Positions 1-12,469 of a stretch of 64,000 bases of DNA are shown here, one piece after another. The stretch covers positions 47,825,330 through 47,889,329 of the forward strand of contig NC_133935.1 in the NCBI RefSeq assembly GCF_031877795.1, given 5' to 3'. Origin of the DNA: Strix aluco (Eukaryota; Chordata; Aves; Strigiformes; Strigidae). The notes under the pieces are model-generated. The model did not search any database. It was not told the origin of the DNA and saw only the letters and a list, made by a program, of their open reading frames with translations. Every line of letters begins with the position of its first letter. The first letter of the stretch is position 1. The position numbers were made by a program, and so were the translations under genes.

Positions 1-287
1 AATAGTGAGTGTTCAGGCTTCTGATATCTCTAGTGTACTTGATCTGGGGAGTTTATTTTGGATGAGATATAATTTGGCCTAGTGCTGCACACTCTATTAC
101 ACTTGTAGTTTGAAACTGTCTGAAAGGAAGATAGCCTACAAACCTTTCTGTGCGTCCCTCTGGAAACACCAACCTCTCCATTCACTTAACATGCCAATGG
201 CATTAACACACCAGCGCCCTTATTATTATCACTAGTATTAAAAAATGCATATGAAAGCATTTTAAATGATATTATTTGTACCATTTC

Positions 288-434
288 CAGGTGGCACAAG
301 GGCTTGTGCTGTCTGATCTACCTCCTCTGTCCAAGTTTGAACAACACTACAGGAAAGACATGGGGAAGAATAGACTTAATGCAGCCCATGCAGCAGCAAT
401 GCTAGGAAGACACCATGAACCAAGTGGCTTCTGA
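288..434 (+). CDS. possible 3'-terminal coding exon of an unidentified gene
   Basis: A pyrimidine-rich acceptor (tttgtaccatttccag) is followed by an open frame that starts about 291 and ends at TGA 432-434. The translation begins VAQGLVLSDLPPLSKFEQHY, continues through an Ala/His-rich helix-like part, and ends GRHHEPSGF. The composition looks like protein, and an AATAAA lies about 580 bases downstream, so it would fit a last exon whose earlier exons lie left of the window. I do not recognise the family. In mammals the genes on this side of ZFC3H1 (THAP2, TMEM19, RAB21) would be on the opposite strand, so this exon does not match expected synteny. A chance open frame of 47 codons cannot be excluded. 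Confidence 0.3.
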   Translation, partial: QVAQGLVLSDLPPLSKFEQHYRKDMGKNRLNAAHAAAMLGRHHEPSGF

Positions 435-1030
435 TCCTCAGGCATGTCCTTGTCACTGAGGAAACAATGGAAGAATGTGTTTCTGAAAAACTTGCTGCTC
501 CAGCTTCTTTGCCCATGGTTGACTGGAAGTTCATGGGGATGGGAGGTGACCTCAGGCTTGTGGAACTGCATAATCATAACATATGGGATAATCAGCAATG
601 GGTGTGAAATTTTCAAATGTGGAGGTGCACCTTTTGAAGGTGTCTCTGAGCTGGCTCCATTCCTTTACCCTTCTTGCACAATATTTTGGAATCCATTCTT
701 GCGTTCAAAAGGGTACCCACTGCCTTGTGGAGTCTTGCAACCCCCAACTCCTACTAATCAGTGGCTAACCAGGTTTGCATAGACAAGTCCATTGTGGGCA
801 AAACAGTGATCAAAGTCTTCAAGGCCATCTGTGAAACACTTTTTGTTTGAATAATGGTTCCAGTGAACTTACTCTGTCCTTTGGTCCTTTTGAGTTCCCA
901 CAAAGTGAGAGAGTGTTGAGGGGATCCACATCACTATTCAGTGCCCATCCCAGGACACACACCCCTGGAGTGTTCAATGTCTTTGAGAAGACGATCTGCT
1001 TTTCTTTAAATTTAATAAATTATTGCTCAG
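435..1030 (+). other. possible 3' UTR with AATAAA at 1014-1019
   Basis: This is the noncoding stretch after the stop at 432-434. It contains a canonical AATAAA at 1014-1019 in an AT-rich context, which would fit the 3' end of the putative exon at 288-434. The short open frames here show no recognisable protein features. Confidence 0.25.
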
Positions 1031-3559
1031 TGATCCTCTTATATTTGGTAGCAATCCTGAGGTTAGCAACCTCCTGGCACTGCTGCTGAGTTATCCTATT
1101 GTTTTTGTGATACCTTTGTCCCTTTCAGTTTAACAAGTAATGTTAGTGGATTTCTGAGAAGTGGAAGGCATTTTACACAGGAGGAAACTTAAAGAGATTG
1201 AACTAGAATGTAAAAATAAGGTAATAAAAAAATAAAGGGTTCAGCAATGGGGAAGAGTAACGGGAAGTAAGGGAGGTAAAGATGTGAAAGGACTATGCAC
1301 AAGGAGTAGGACTGTGAATGACTGAGGAAGAATCAGCAGAGTTTCAAGAAAGAGTTGAGAGCTGGCAGCTGAGGCAAATGCTCCCATGGCATTTGGCTCT
1401 CTAGGACATCAGATGGATCCAGTGGTTGAGAGCTCTGCCCTGCTTGAGAACCTCTTATTGGCATTTGTTAGAGACATGCTGCAGGACTTTGTGGTGGCGT
1501 GGTTCACATGTGGGTCAGACCCCTCAAGCCTTTGAATGTGTCTGAAGGGAAACTGAAAAGTTAGGCTCCTCCAGGAGGAATCTGGCTCACGTACACTGAA
1601 ACTGCTTTGAGAAACGAATACCAGCATATGGTGGATGAGAACAACCATGGGACTGGCGTAAAAGCTGCATCATTGTTCTGTATCACCATACTAGGTAGAG
1701 CATAATTGATGTTGACAGAATAACAGCTATGCAAGGGAACAGGACTGGCTGGCTTTTAGATTTAGATAACTTTTAAATTATTCAGAATCATTAAGTTATA
1801 TACATTTTTAGCCTGTGAAAACACATGTCCTTCCACGTCTGCCTCAATACAAGTGGGTGTAACTTGTCATACATAATGATTCAATTCAGCAGTTTGACCT
1901 GTTTAGGCAGACTGAGCAGAACTATGCACATACACATTTTTTCTACATAGCTCACAGTTAGATTTTAAGATTTTTGAAAAAGAACTACGTCACATTTACC
2001 TTTAGGGTATTTAGCAGTATTGGACAATCCTGGTAAATACTGCTAAAGGTTTAAGATGACTTTTTACCATGTTTAAAATAATTTGGAAGAGATACTGGGG
2101 GGCAAGGGAATGAACCAGAGCTGAATCCAGATATGGAATAAAGTCTTAATAAAAAATATTGTCCTCCAGATTATTTGTGACTAGACTGGATTCTTACAGG
2201 TTTGCCAAGCTCCCATTGGTTTTAATTAGAAATGGGTGTCCAAATATCTGTGAAGACAAAAGCTGTAGTTCTTCAAAAGGAAAATACTTGAAAATGCAGT
2301 CCAGAGGAAGGGCAGATGGGAGCTATGAAATTGTTGAACTGGGGTTTCGTATAAAAGAAGATCGGTGGCTTCAAGTAAAAAAAAAATTTAAAATGTCTAG
2401 GACAAAAATGAGCATTGCAAATAAAAGAAGGGCAGGCAGAATGCCTGGAAAGCACCAGTGGAGATAGGCTAGAACATGGGAAGAACCGTCAGGCAGAACA
2501 AGAGGTAGAAAAAGCATTGCTGAATGACACCAGCAAGAAGAAACTCATAGGTAGGAAGGCAGAAGTGGTAACATAATGAGTGAATGCACAAGTGTGAAGT
2601 GGATGCTCCAGCACACCTTGACACCAATTTTCAGACTTAAATGCAAACAAAGGAAATCCCTTTTTTTTTGTCTTCTTGTCAGCAAGATCAAATTAACTGA
2701 GCTCAAAGAGATTTTTAGCTGCAGACATGACAGTTTCATAAAAAGAAAAAAAATTGAGTGCATTCACCTTCAAATGATATAATGGCTTGAAAATCACTGG
2801 GCATGTAGAAGACCAATGATTACTGGTCTTCTCTTCACAGAACTGAGCAGAACAAGGATTGAAATTGAGTTTACTATTCTTAATGGAGTACTTCAACCAT
2901 CAGACTACTGGCTTTTCTAAGGGATATCCCTATTATAAGAGTTTTGTCCACATTCTGTCCTGACTTTAGGAACCTCCCAGCAAAAGCATTAGTCAAAACT
3001 GATAATTTTTGATTTAGCACAACAGCACTTCCCAAAAGGGAAAAAAAAAATCTTAAAATTCTTAAACATTTATTTCTGATAGAGAAACCATGCCAACAGG
3101 CTATCAAGTCCAACTATTTGTCCAATTTGTGTTTCTATACGCCATTGGAAGATGAAGAGCCACAGGGAAATATGTGACTTACATTTCAAAAGTAATCTCC
3201 TTAACAGGATGGCAACCTATGCTTTCCTTGAGCAGTGGCTCAAGTACCAAAATGCTGTGTCTATGTGAATAGCTTTTAACTAAGACTTTTCAAGCAGTTC
3301 CTCATCATGTCTTTACCTACATCTGAAATAAACCAGCACTGAGCTGCACAATGGCTGTTTGCAGGGGTAACTCTGCCAGTGTAATCAATGGGTGGTACTG
3401 TTTCACCTGCCAGGTCTCCAGTCAGGGCATGTCTTCATATCTCCTACTCCCTTTTTCCAACATTTTTTCAGTTGCTCTAAGCTATAGTGATGCCAGTTCT
3501 CTGTCTTCTCCACGTGAAGGAGGGTGGGATGTTGCTGCAACAAAACAGACTTACATAAA
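1031..3559. other. intergenic, nothing recognised
   Basis: AT-rich sequence with scattered short open frames. I see no splice-supported exon, RNA gene or identifiable repeat family here. Confidence 0.5.
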
Positions 3560-4063
3560 TTGGGCCCCTCACTACAAAAAGGACATTGAATTACTCGAGC
3601 GTGTCCAGAGAAGGGCAACGAAGCTGGTGAAGGGTCTGGAGCACATGTCGTACGAGGAGCGGCTGAGGGAACTGGGGTTGTTTAGTCTGGAGAAGAGGAG
3701 GCTGAGGGGAGACCTCATCGCCCTCTACAACTCCCTGAAAGGAGGTTGCAGAGAGCTGGGGATGAGTCTCTTTAACCAAGTAATAAGCGACAGGACAAGA
3801 GGTAATGGCCTCAAGTTGCGCCAGGGAAGGTTTAGACTGGATATTAGGAAGCATTTCTTTACAGAAGGGGTTGTTAGGCGTTGGAATGGGCTGCCCAGGG
3901 CAGTGGTGGAGTCCCCATCCCTGGAGGTGTTTAAGAGTCGGGTTGACATAGCACAGAGGGATATGGTGTAGTTGGGAACTGTCATTGTTGGGTTGATGGT
4001 TGGACTGGATGATCTTCAAGGTCTTTTCCAACCTAGACAATTCTGTGATTCTGTGAAATTCTG
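3560..4063 (+). mobile_element. CR1 LINE, 5'-truncated, sense on +
   Basis: The homology to CR1 starts abruptly at TGGGCCCCTCACTACAAAAA and runs to the typical CR1 3' end: 'ggactggatgatcttcaaggtcttttccaacct' split around 4003-4035, then a short ATTCTGTG octamer repeat at 4040-4056. The frame up to TAG about 3969-3971 encodes the C-terminal end of the CR1 ORF2 reverse-transcriptase protein ([59 protein letters not shown]). Severe 5' truncation is usual for LINE insertions made by target-primed reverse transcription. The copy has an intact local frame but no promoter or endonuclease part, so it cannot move by itself. It is closely related to the copy at 29553-30440. Confidence 0.93.
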
Positions 4064-7000
4064 GGATGAACCTTTTGTGGCTGTACAATGCTGCAATGCC
4101 ACCACAAGTCAGTGAAGATATGGTGATACAATGTGTAGGTCTGACCCAAAATCTCAAGGGAGATGCTATTAACACCATCAGACAGATGTATTTTCTCACT
4201 AATTATTATTTCAAAAGCAGACTTTACAGTGAGAATTGCTTTTTATTAAAGGAGAGAATGGTTCTCAAACACCACTTACATGCATCTATTTTCTTGTCTC
4301 TACTTTGTTGTTGCTTGTTCCTTATAAAATTTCCACTTGACAAATTTTTTTTAATTGCTTCTGAGAAATAAACACAGGAAGTGGTATTTTTTATTAGTGA
4401 CAAATGTTTTCAGACTGGTAAATCACAAAATGCGTGGGTTTTGGGTTACCTCTACCTTGTAGATATATCTCCTTTAAACCAGTGGAAGAATTATGCTCAG
4501 GTACTTACTAGACAGCAAAGCTGTGGGTCACAAAGATGGTCTTTGCTGAGCTGATAAAGAAAGGCAGGTGACAGTGAAGAGCAGATGACAAAGGCACTGT
4601 CCCTATTAGTGTATTTTGCTTTAGTTGCCTAAGCCATTACAGTTTGGACTGATATTAGGTGCATGGATGAAAGTGATACAGTTCATACAGTGTGTTCATT
4701 TCAGTTGAATCATATAACGAATACTGATGTGCTCCTGGTAGTTCTGATAGAAGAAATAAAGTAGCCATCACTTCATCCATTATTGAATGTGGTCTTCATT
4801 TGTATTTGTTTCAGTTGATTAAGACTAGAGGCACAACAGAGGTTACTGCATATGTACTAAATTCAGGTCTGACTAGGGAAGTGTAGAAAAATAGCTTTCA
4901 CAACTCTTTACTGCAGTTATATATTCTTAGCTTATATTTATAATCTATTACATAAAATCCAGTGAAGCTTGTAAAATACCTCTTAAATCAACTTCAAAGC
5001 AACTTTATTTAACTTTTTTAGGTTACTAAAAGCATGGGATAGCTCAAAGTGATGTATCAAAAACAATGTGAATTTTAAACTGAATTAATTATGGTATGAA
5101 GGCACTATTAGTGTAACATTATGGTTGGATGTTTTCTGCAACTGAGAGGCAGGAGCATCAAGTATGAAGACACAGTTTAAGTATTCTGTCTCTCTGAATT
5201 AGTAACACATACTCTGCATTTCTATAGCAGTTCAGTCATAAGAGATTAAAAACCTTCACAAACATTACATTTTGGCAAAGTTTAAGGAAGGGAAATAATA
5301 TTGGTAAATGTTCCAGACCACATGGGAAACTTAATCAAGAACAACATAAAACCAGATGATCTGTCAGTTCTTTCATACACAATGAAACATTATATTAAAC
5401 ATTTGTAAAAGATGCTGTGAGCCCTAAGGACTGTTTCTGAATCCTGTAATAAAATAAATTATAAATCATCCTTCAATGCTTACCTGTATAACTACCAAAG
5501 AAACTGTAAGAAAAGTTCATGAGGGAATTATCCAGCTGATGGGTGTGCCTGAATTCAAATCCACAGTACGATGGGACCTTCCACACATTTCATACATTGT
5601 AGGAGCCTTGTACTGATTTGGTCTCAGGACACAGAAGACCCTACACATTACTAGTAGCCTGTTAAAATCTACTACAGACAGCAGTGGTGTCTTATGTGTT
5701 TTTGAAGAGGATTATTTTTTTTACATACACTGCAGCATTACTATAAAGATACAGAATTTATAATATAAATTAAAAACCATAATTCTTAGATTTAGAGTAG
5801 ATTGTAAATATGTACCTGTAAGGTGGTATCTGAAAAATTACATGTTGTGTAATACCTGCACAGGTGTTTGGTTTTCTGTTAAACCGAATAAATATTATTT
5901 CCTTGGAGAGAGATATATTAGAGGATAACACACTTGTTAAGTGCACTACAGATTTAGCTGCATGTTGCAGATAGACAAAAGCAGCAAGTTCTCTGTGGCC
6001 AACAAACTGGATTTCAGGAGATTTGCTTTTTAATAAAGAACAATTTTTGTATCATTAAATACTCACGCAAATACAATACCTTTGATTTTGGCAAGACAGA
6101 ATTTTAGTCCTGGCTCACCCAGTACAAACACCTGCATATCTAACTTCAAACACTGCTAAGGAACTGAAGACTTTTTCACTTTAGAAACTGGATAATTAAG
6201 TATGAAATGTGAAGACATCCTAGAAAACTAAAACTACAGAGCAAGGAAGGAAAGTTTTACCTAAAAGAGGTGGCTCTAACAACGTTGACTCAAAAGTTAG
6301 GTAGCAGTATCCCTTACCTTTCAAGACTTCTCTTCAGTCCAGATTCAGTAGAACTGGTGCAGAAAAAGTATTTCAAGAGCAAGATGAGTTTAAGTCCTAT
6401 GACAAAGAATTGCAGATTTCCAAAGTTTTCAGCAACTGAAGTTTCTCATCACAAAGAATATTTAAGTGCCTATTCTGCTGCTTTGCCATGGTAAGTTACT
6501 CCCATTCTTTCAGTTACAGACAGTAAAGTGATGCCACAGCAAATCACCCTGTCATGCAGCAGATGAAAAATGGAGAAATCAAGACACTAACAAACAGGGT
6601 GGAGCCCAATTCACTCTTCTCATGCCAAGACAGTGTCAATTAAAGATCTCTTTTCTTGTTCTCCTGACTTCAGAGATCCACCCAGTGTCAAAAATTGGTA
6701 CTGAAGTTGCAGAGCACCCTATTGCTGTAGAGAACGCTCTCAGGTACCACTGTTTTAATCTCAGAAAAGATTGTATTTTTGCTTAGCTGTGGAAAAAAGA
6801 AAAAAAAAGATGCATTCTTAATTTGTGAAAGGAGTCTGTATTTATTCCCCAGCATGGTCATAACAAAAATAAACAAAACTTGGTGCTCTGCTTTTCCACA
6901 TAAATCTAAAATATTTCAGTTTTGGGAAGTCTGTGACATCACTATAATAACAGGAGGTTATCCCTCAGCTGCCAAGTCTTGCTACATTTGATTTTTTTTT

Positions 7001-10000
7001 TTTTTGATGACAGACATTAGGTAATATGAATGCAGAAAGGAGAATGACTTGGATCCAGACAAAACCTTCTTAGGAGAAATCTGAAGACATAAATAAAAAG
7101 TGAATATGTTTAACATCCATGATTATTTTAGTAGAACGGATCATGATTTTTTGATATATTTTGCATTCTTCTGTTTTAGGACTTCACCCAGCCCACTTTT
7201 ATGTTAATTATTTGAGCCTCTCACCTGTTAAATGTGTTCCAGCTGTCTGGAATTCATCTTATGTATTTAATTTCTCTTACGTCAGCCACTGGTTTAGTTG
7301 TAAGCCTTAAGCATGCTGGAGCTGTTCCAGTCTTTGTGAGCAAAGTACTTGCACGGAAAAAACCCTTTTTTTGCCTAAAGATTCGAACCCAAAAGAACTT
7401 TTGCCAAAGGCTTTAGATTTGTGTCTTGCAAATGAGGAATTCAAAAACTCTTCCAGAGTCAGTACTGCCACACAGAGAGCTTCTGAATTTATTTTTTTTC
7501 ATGAAAACTGATCTTACAGTTTCACTAGAAAATGCTCACATCCAAAATATAACTAGTAATGAAAAGTTCTCTATACAATAATCAGGCCACTAGTAGCTGC
7601 TGGCTGATGTAGGGTACTGAAACTTTTGCAGAAATGGCTCTTGGTATGATGTTCATGGATTCATTGTCTTCAGACACTGGTGTTGTATATATAAAAGTTA
7701 AGTTTAGCCTATGGAAGCCACTTTCCTCCTCTTAATTAACAAAGATTTCTGCTATGTGTGCCCCCTTGAAGTCACCTGACATTAGATGAACTGAAACAAC
7801 CAGTGAAGAAATTTTTCTTTCTTCATTAACTAACAGAGAAGATTTTGATGATAAATTTATACTGCTAAATAAATAAATAGCACCTGGGTACAGCTGAAGC
7901 ACTGACCTCCCTGTAATTGACACTGCTTCATTGTAAACTTACTCTCCAGCTGTATTTGGACTGCTCCAAACAGCTGTTTCCAGGAGTTCCCTAGAGAGTG
8001 GGCTAGTCCTAAGCACCAGTTGGCCTTCAGGCCAGGGATTGGACCCAAGCCCACTTATTTAGCAGCACAAAGTCAAATATTAGCCTTCAGTGCTATTGGG
8101 GCTTTTGTGAATATTATCCCCTTCCACTTCTGTTTTCTTGCCAAGTTAAGGTTCCTGAGCTTTCCTGAAGACAGTATAAAGAAAATATGTTTGGAGCTGG
8201 ACAAAACACTTCAAATTCTTTAATTTTCCTACATATTCATAGTTCAGATTAGGCTGAAGTGTATCAGTTAAGTGCTGCAAGAAAAGCTGAAAAAATTGTC
8301 CTGGCACCAAGAGTCATGTCATACCTCTTTATATATAGGTTTAATTCTCCAGGACTGCAATCCCAACAGTTTTCACAGCTACCAACTGAAAAGTAATATG
8401 CATACTCCTTTTTTTTTTAATATAACTTTCATAATGCATTCATTTTTGAAAGTCTGGCTCCCTTGTTGATATGGCTAATGGTATAAATATGCAGGTGACC
8501 TGGTGGCCCAGGTCCAATAGGATGTCTTTTTCAGCTGGTACGAAAAGACATCCAGTGGAAAAAACAAAAAACCCAAACAAAAGAAATCACAGAAAGTCAC
8601 TGCTGCTGTTTTTTTGGTTGAAAAAACCCCCGGATACTCTGGTCCTGGGTCATCCCCTAACTGTTGCTGTTCCCCACCCTGTTACAGCCCTCCTTTTAAA
8701 AGGGAAAACCCAGCATATTTCCAACTCACACAAACATATTTTCCAACAAAACCAACTCCTGTCAGCAGCAAACATTTCTCTTGCTGTTCTGTCCTTAACC
8801 CTGCAGCATTACATCCTGCCCCTGCCTATGGAGACCCACAGGGCTGTCTTTCTGTCACAGAACAACTCCTGACACCCCACCACCACCTCAGAGATGTTCC
8901 TCTACAGAAGGCAGACATAATGCTTGGGTCCTGTCCCCATGGCTCCACAGGGCATACAGCTGCAGGGTATGCTGTCTGTACTTCTACAAAAGGTCTAGAT
9001 GCTTATTAATTGCCAACCATCTCTTCAGCACAAATTGCAGAACTTCTGCCCTGAGTTGCACCTCTGTACTTGCACAAGGGCAGTCAGCCCCCGTGAGCAA
9101 TCCATGTTTACACCAATTCCAGACATGACTTTGGGGCTGTGCACGACTGTAGGCAACTCTGAAAACAGTTCAGCTTCTTAACATCATCTGGCACTCCTGT
9201 TTAAAACGGCTGTTATGTTGAAGCTCTTCTGCAACCACTATTATTTTAGCAATAGTAAAATGCTAAACTCACGTTTTTCCTTATGATGGTATCACATGAG
9301 AAAATACCTTAACTGATCAATCAGCAAGGACAGTGGGTCTTTCTGGCCAGCACGCTCTTGAACATGCTCTCATCAGCCTTTCCACAGTGCAGTCACTGCC
9401 TGCTTCTGCTTTAGAACTCTATTTTACAGGACCCATCCTCAGGAGACAAAACTGCTGTCTGGGTGTGCCAGGGCTTCCAGTTACACCTCCATTCTTTGTG
9501 GCACTCTCCAGATGGCCACCTCATTGCACCTCAGGTTCTCTCCGCTTACCTTCAAATTCTCTGTATTATGAAATGCAGAGATACTGCTGTAACCATACTA
9601 ACCCTGGCCTTGCAGATGGGACTCATGTACCTTGACATGAACAGAGGTGTGAAGAGAAGAAATCCAGAAGAAATGCTGCTCAGCATCCAAGCCTGGAGGC
9701 AAGAGCAGATGACAAGACAGGATGGTCTGAACCATGATGAGTCTCTGGCAGGAGAGTCGTAAGATGTCTGTGGCTTGTCTGCTGCACCCTGGGGGTCCCT
9801 CAGGATTGTGAGACTGTGAGGTCTCAAAGGGGGGAATGTAGAAGCAGGCTTCCCTATGCCCAAACGCTGGTCCTGGTCGACACAGCAGCATCCCAAGAGG
9901 AATGAGATGAACGACTGTAGGTCACGGCCACAGGGCTGCAGACTCTGAGCTATCAGGAACACACTGGTACAACTGCTGTAAAAGAGGTTCCTCCTGTGTA

Positions 10001-11639
10001 AATGCGGCTCTGTCATAACAGGCCCCTTCACAAAGCAGCTTGTATCTGCCATAAATGTATATAAACCCAGCCCTTTTGTTTTCTATCAGAGTTTGTATTG
10101 ATAGATGGCTGAGCCTCTCTCTCATTGTGCCCTCTCCTATAGCTATAGAAACAATCTGCTTCTGCCTGACCAGAGTCTGCAAAAGAGGCTGCATGTTTAT
10201 TCTGCAACACCAGTGAAACAGTGTTTTATTTGAAAAGCATTTTGTCAAAATACACAAGAAGTGGGGTAATACATTCTGCAGTATTTGCATGTGAGAAATT
10301 ACTGTTTAAGTAATACGTAGAATTCATGTGAAGTGACAAGTCATTTATTTACTACCTAAAAAAATGCAGTCTCAATCATCCGGACACAGAGTTATGAAAG
10401 GCAGGTTAAGATGAAGAAAACTTTCTTTCCTGGTCAAAAAGGAGTTATTACTCTTATCCCCTGTTTGTCCAACAGCTCAAATCTTCACTTGTGACCAACA
10501 CAAATAAACAAGTACCGTCTTGTAATCCTTCATTCCCTCCATCCAAAAAGATGGTTAAAGAAGGCTCCTTTTATTGTTGCAACAACTAATTGTGACTTGT
10601 GTCCAAGACCAATTTAGTTATCCTTTGCTCTGAGTATCTGCTGTAGGAAATACTACTTTGAAAATGTTTATATTGTGGAATTTTAAGAACTGAGAAAAAC
10701 TGCAGGACATGATAGACAATGACAGACATTGCTTCTAAATGTTTCTAAAATGCTTTTAACAAAAATAAAGATATTGTACCTTGATATAGATGAAAATGCT
10801 ATAGTACAGTTTCACCCACCTTATCAGAAAAAAAGTCTCATGTGAAGTTAATATGAGGTTACTTCTTCCTCCTTCCAACATTCTGTGTGCAGCCCAACCC
10901 ATGGCAGTATTTACCTGTCAAATAGAAAAGGTACAATTGCTCATTTTATTTTAAATAATGCTAATTTGAGCCCTTACTTTCAGATTTTCTGTTTTAAGGA
11001 ATATTTGAAGTATTTAAAAGGCATTTAGGAAAAACATGAAAATACCAAAATAATGGACAAGATCTATATATGTATTTGCATACCTATCAAAGTGTAAACA
11101 ATGACCACAGACATTTGATCTGTTAAATAGCTCTACAATGAAATTGGCTGTAGCATCCACATAGTATAAATAACAACTCTCTTTAATATCTTTTACCTGA
11201 AGAGGAATTTTTGATTAGTAAAAATACATGCATATGGTAGAATGCAAAATGAAAGGAAAACACTACAAGATCTTTCTAGTTAAAGAACCATGATCAACCA
11301 TGTACACAATTTGAAGAATTAAGGAACACCAATCATCCCATCAAATGGCAAAAAAAGCATTACACACTCACCACAGTCTTTGTGGTTAACTTTGGGCTAG
11401 ATGTACAAGCTTCAAATACAATACAAACTCAACAGAAAAAGTCTAGTCTTCTTTGCCTTAAAGAGGGCATGAGTTCTATGGTTCAGTTTCTGACCCTGCT
11501 TGTGTACTGCTCCTCAACATGCCATTCATTCCTATAAGGCCTTAACAGAGAGGCTTGTGTAGAGTCTCAAATACCAACACAGGATCCTCAGTTGTAAATC
11601 TCTGGGGATAAAGGAAAAGGCACTGAGGTTCTCTAGAAG
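4064..11639. other. intergenic, no supported gene
   Basis: This is 7.6 kb of AT-rich DNA. A somewhat GC-richer block at about 8490-10050 gives overlapping open frames of 100-166 codons on both strands. They lack splice support and recognisable motifs and look spurious. A perfect 11-bp inverted repeat lies at 8520-8530/8543-8553. There is no CpG island or TMEM19-like exon, although that gene would be expected somewhere on this side from mammalian gene order. Confidence 0.5.
8520..8553. repeat. short perfect inverted repeat
   Basis: GGATGTCTTTT and AAAAGACATCC are perfect reverse complements, 11 bp each, separated by 12 bases. This could form a small hairpin. No gene or terminator role can be assigned; in eukaryotic intergenic DNA it may be chance or the edge of an unrecognised repeat. 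Confidence 0.5.
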
Positions 11640-11950
11640 AAACTGCCATTCAATATAATTTGCTCAGATATATCTCTTGGTGAAATATAATTTGATTTTG
11701 AGCTTCTCATGAGGCAAGTATTTCGATCTATCATTGTGCAGCTCTGCCCACTGTTTGAATGTGCTTCTTCATTCTTTTTCTGAATCTTACTGTCTCCTCT
11801 AATTTTTACTTCTTTTTACTTTCACATGTCTTTTGAAGGTATTAACTGTGTTCAGTAAGAACTTGTTTACACTTAATGTTTATTTTTGAAGTTGGATGTT
11901 CCTTCTTGGATATAAACCTCTTTCTTCTTAGGAAGATCTCCCACAGGTTT
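11640..11950 (-). pseudogene. THAP2: decayed last exon of THAP2 (THAP domain-containing protein 2)
   Basis: Reading the minus strand, a strong acceptor (about 11951-11975, pyrimidine tract plus AACAG) precedes a segment resembling the C-terminal half of vertebrate THAP2. Recognisable pieces in order are KINIKCKQVLTEHS (human ...SNISSQQVLLEHS), KLEETVRFRKRMKKHIQ (human KLEKEIASLRRKMKTCLQ, the coiled coil) and NTCLMRSSKSNYISPRDISE (human [20 protein letters not shown]). The frame is broken: TAA at 11842-11844, TAA at 11806-11808, TGA-TAG at 11728-11733, then a frame change before the TCLM piece near 11722, and a later TAG. No exon for the N-terminal THAP zinc-binding domain was found between here and 16.2 kb. 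Position and strand match the mammalian head-to-head arrangement with ZFC3H1. I infer a lost gene in this lineage, or at least in this individual or assembly. The human comparison is from memory. Confidence 0.72.
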
Positions 11951-12469
11951 CTGTTAAAAAAAGAAAAGGGGAAAAAACCAGAAGAAATTAGTTAGGAAAT
12001 AGAACAAAGTGATGTGAAATTGTGCAACTTGCATAGTGTCAAATTATGGATTAAGTGAACATAAATCTCAGAAATTCAAATACAATCTATACAGTGTTCA
12101 ACTATTCCTGTAGAATGCCTTCATCATAAAATTTGACCCCTCCAGAACCTATGAAGAAATATTTCAGTCACATACCATTTCCCCAAATTAAATTTCTAAC
12201 TGCTTCATGTTTTCTCAATTAGAAAAAAAAAAAATCCTCATTAGAGTCCACTGTATTTAAAATTATAATTGTTTAAATACCAAGAAGAAAACAAACAATC
12301 AAACAAAAGGCTTTGAAGTCTCCTAGTTCCAGAAAGGTTTATTGTAGAACCATATAAAAGTTATTACAGTTCAACCTGTCAGAAGTTTGGGGGGGAAAAG
12401 CCAGGGAGTATGAATAAGCACTAAGTAGTAGCACATGTATACACTGTGCATATAGTTTATGTATCCAGC
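11951..12469. other. intergenic or former THAP2 intron
   Basis: Short AT-rich stretch between the THAP2 remnant and an LTR. It includes the pyrimidine tract of the old acceptor on the minus strand. Nothing else is recognised. Confidence 0.4.

Noticed and set aside
3591-4199. 202-codon minus-strand open frame over the CR1
   Set aside because: It is antisense to a CR1 fragment and recurs over the second CR1 copy; not a gene.
8471-9181. Overlapping + strand open frames of 133, 131 and 60 codons
   Set aside because: Different frames of the same DNA, Pro/Ser/Cys-rich, with no recognisable domain.
9552-10290. Minus-strand open frames of 166 and 122 codons
   Set aside because: They overlap other open frames on both strands in the same GC-richer block. 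They have Cys/Ser/Leu-rich, non-family-like composition and no splice or start context. Treated as chance.
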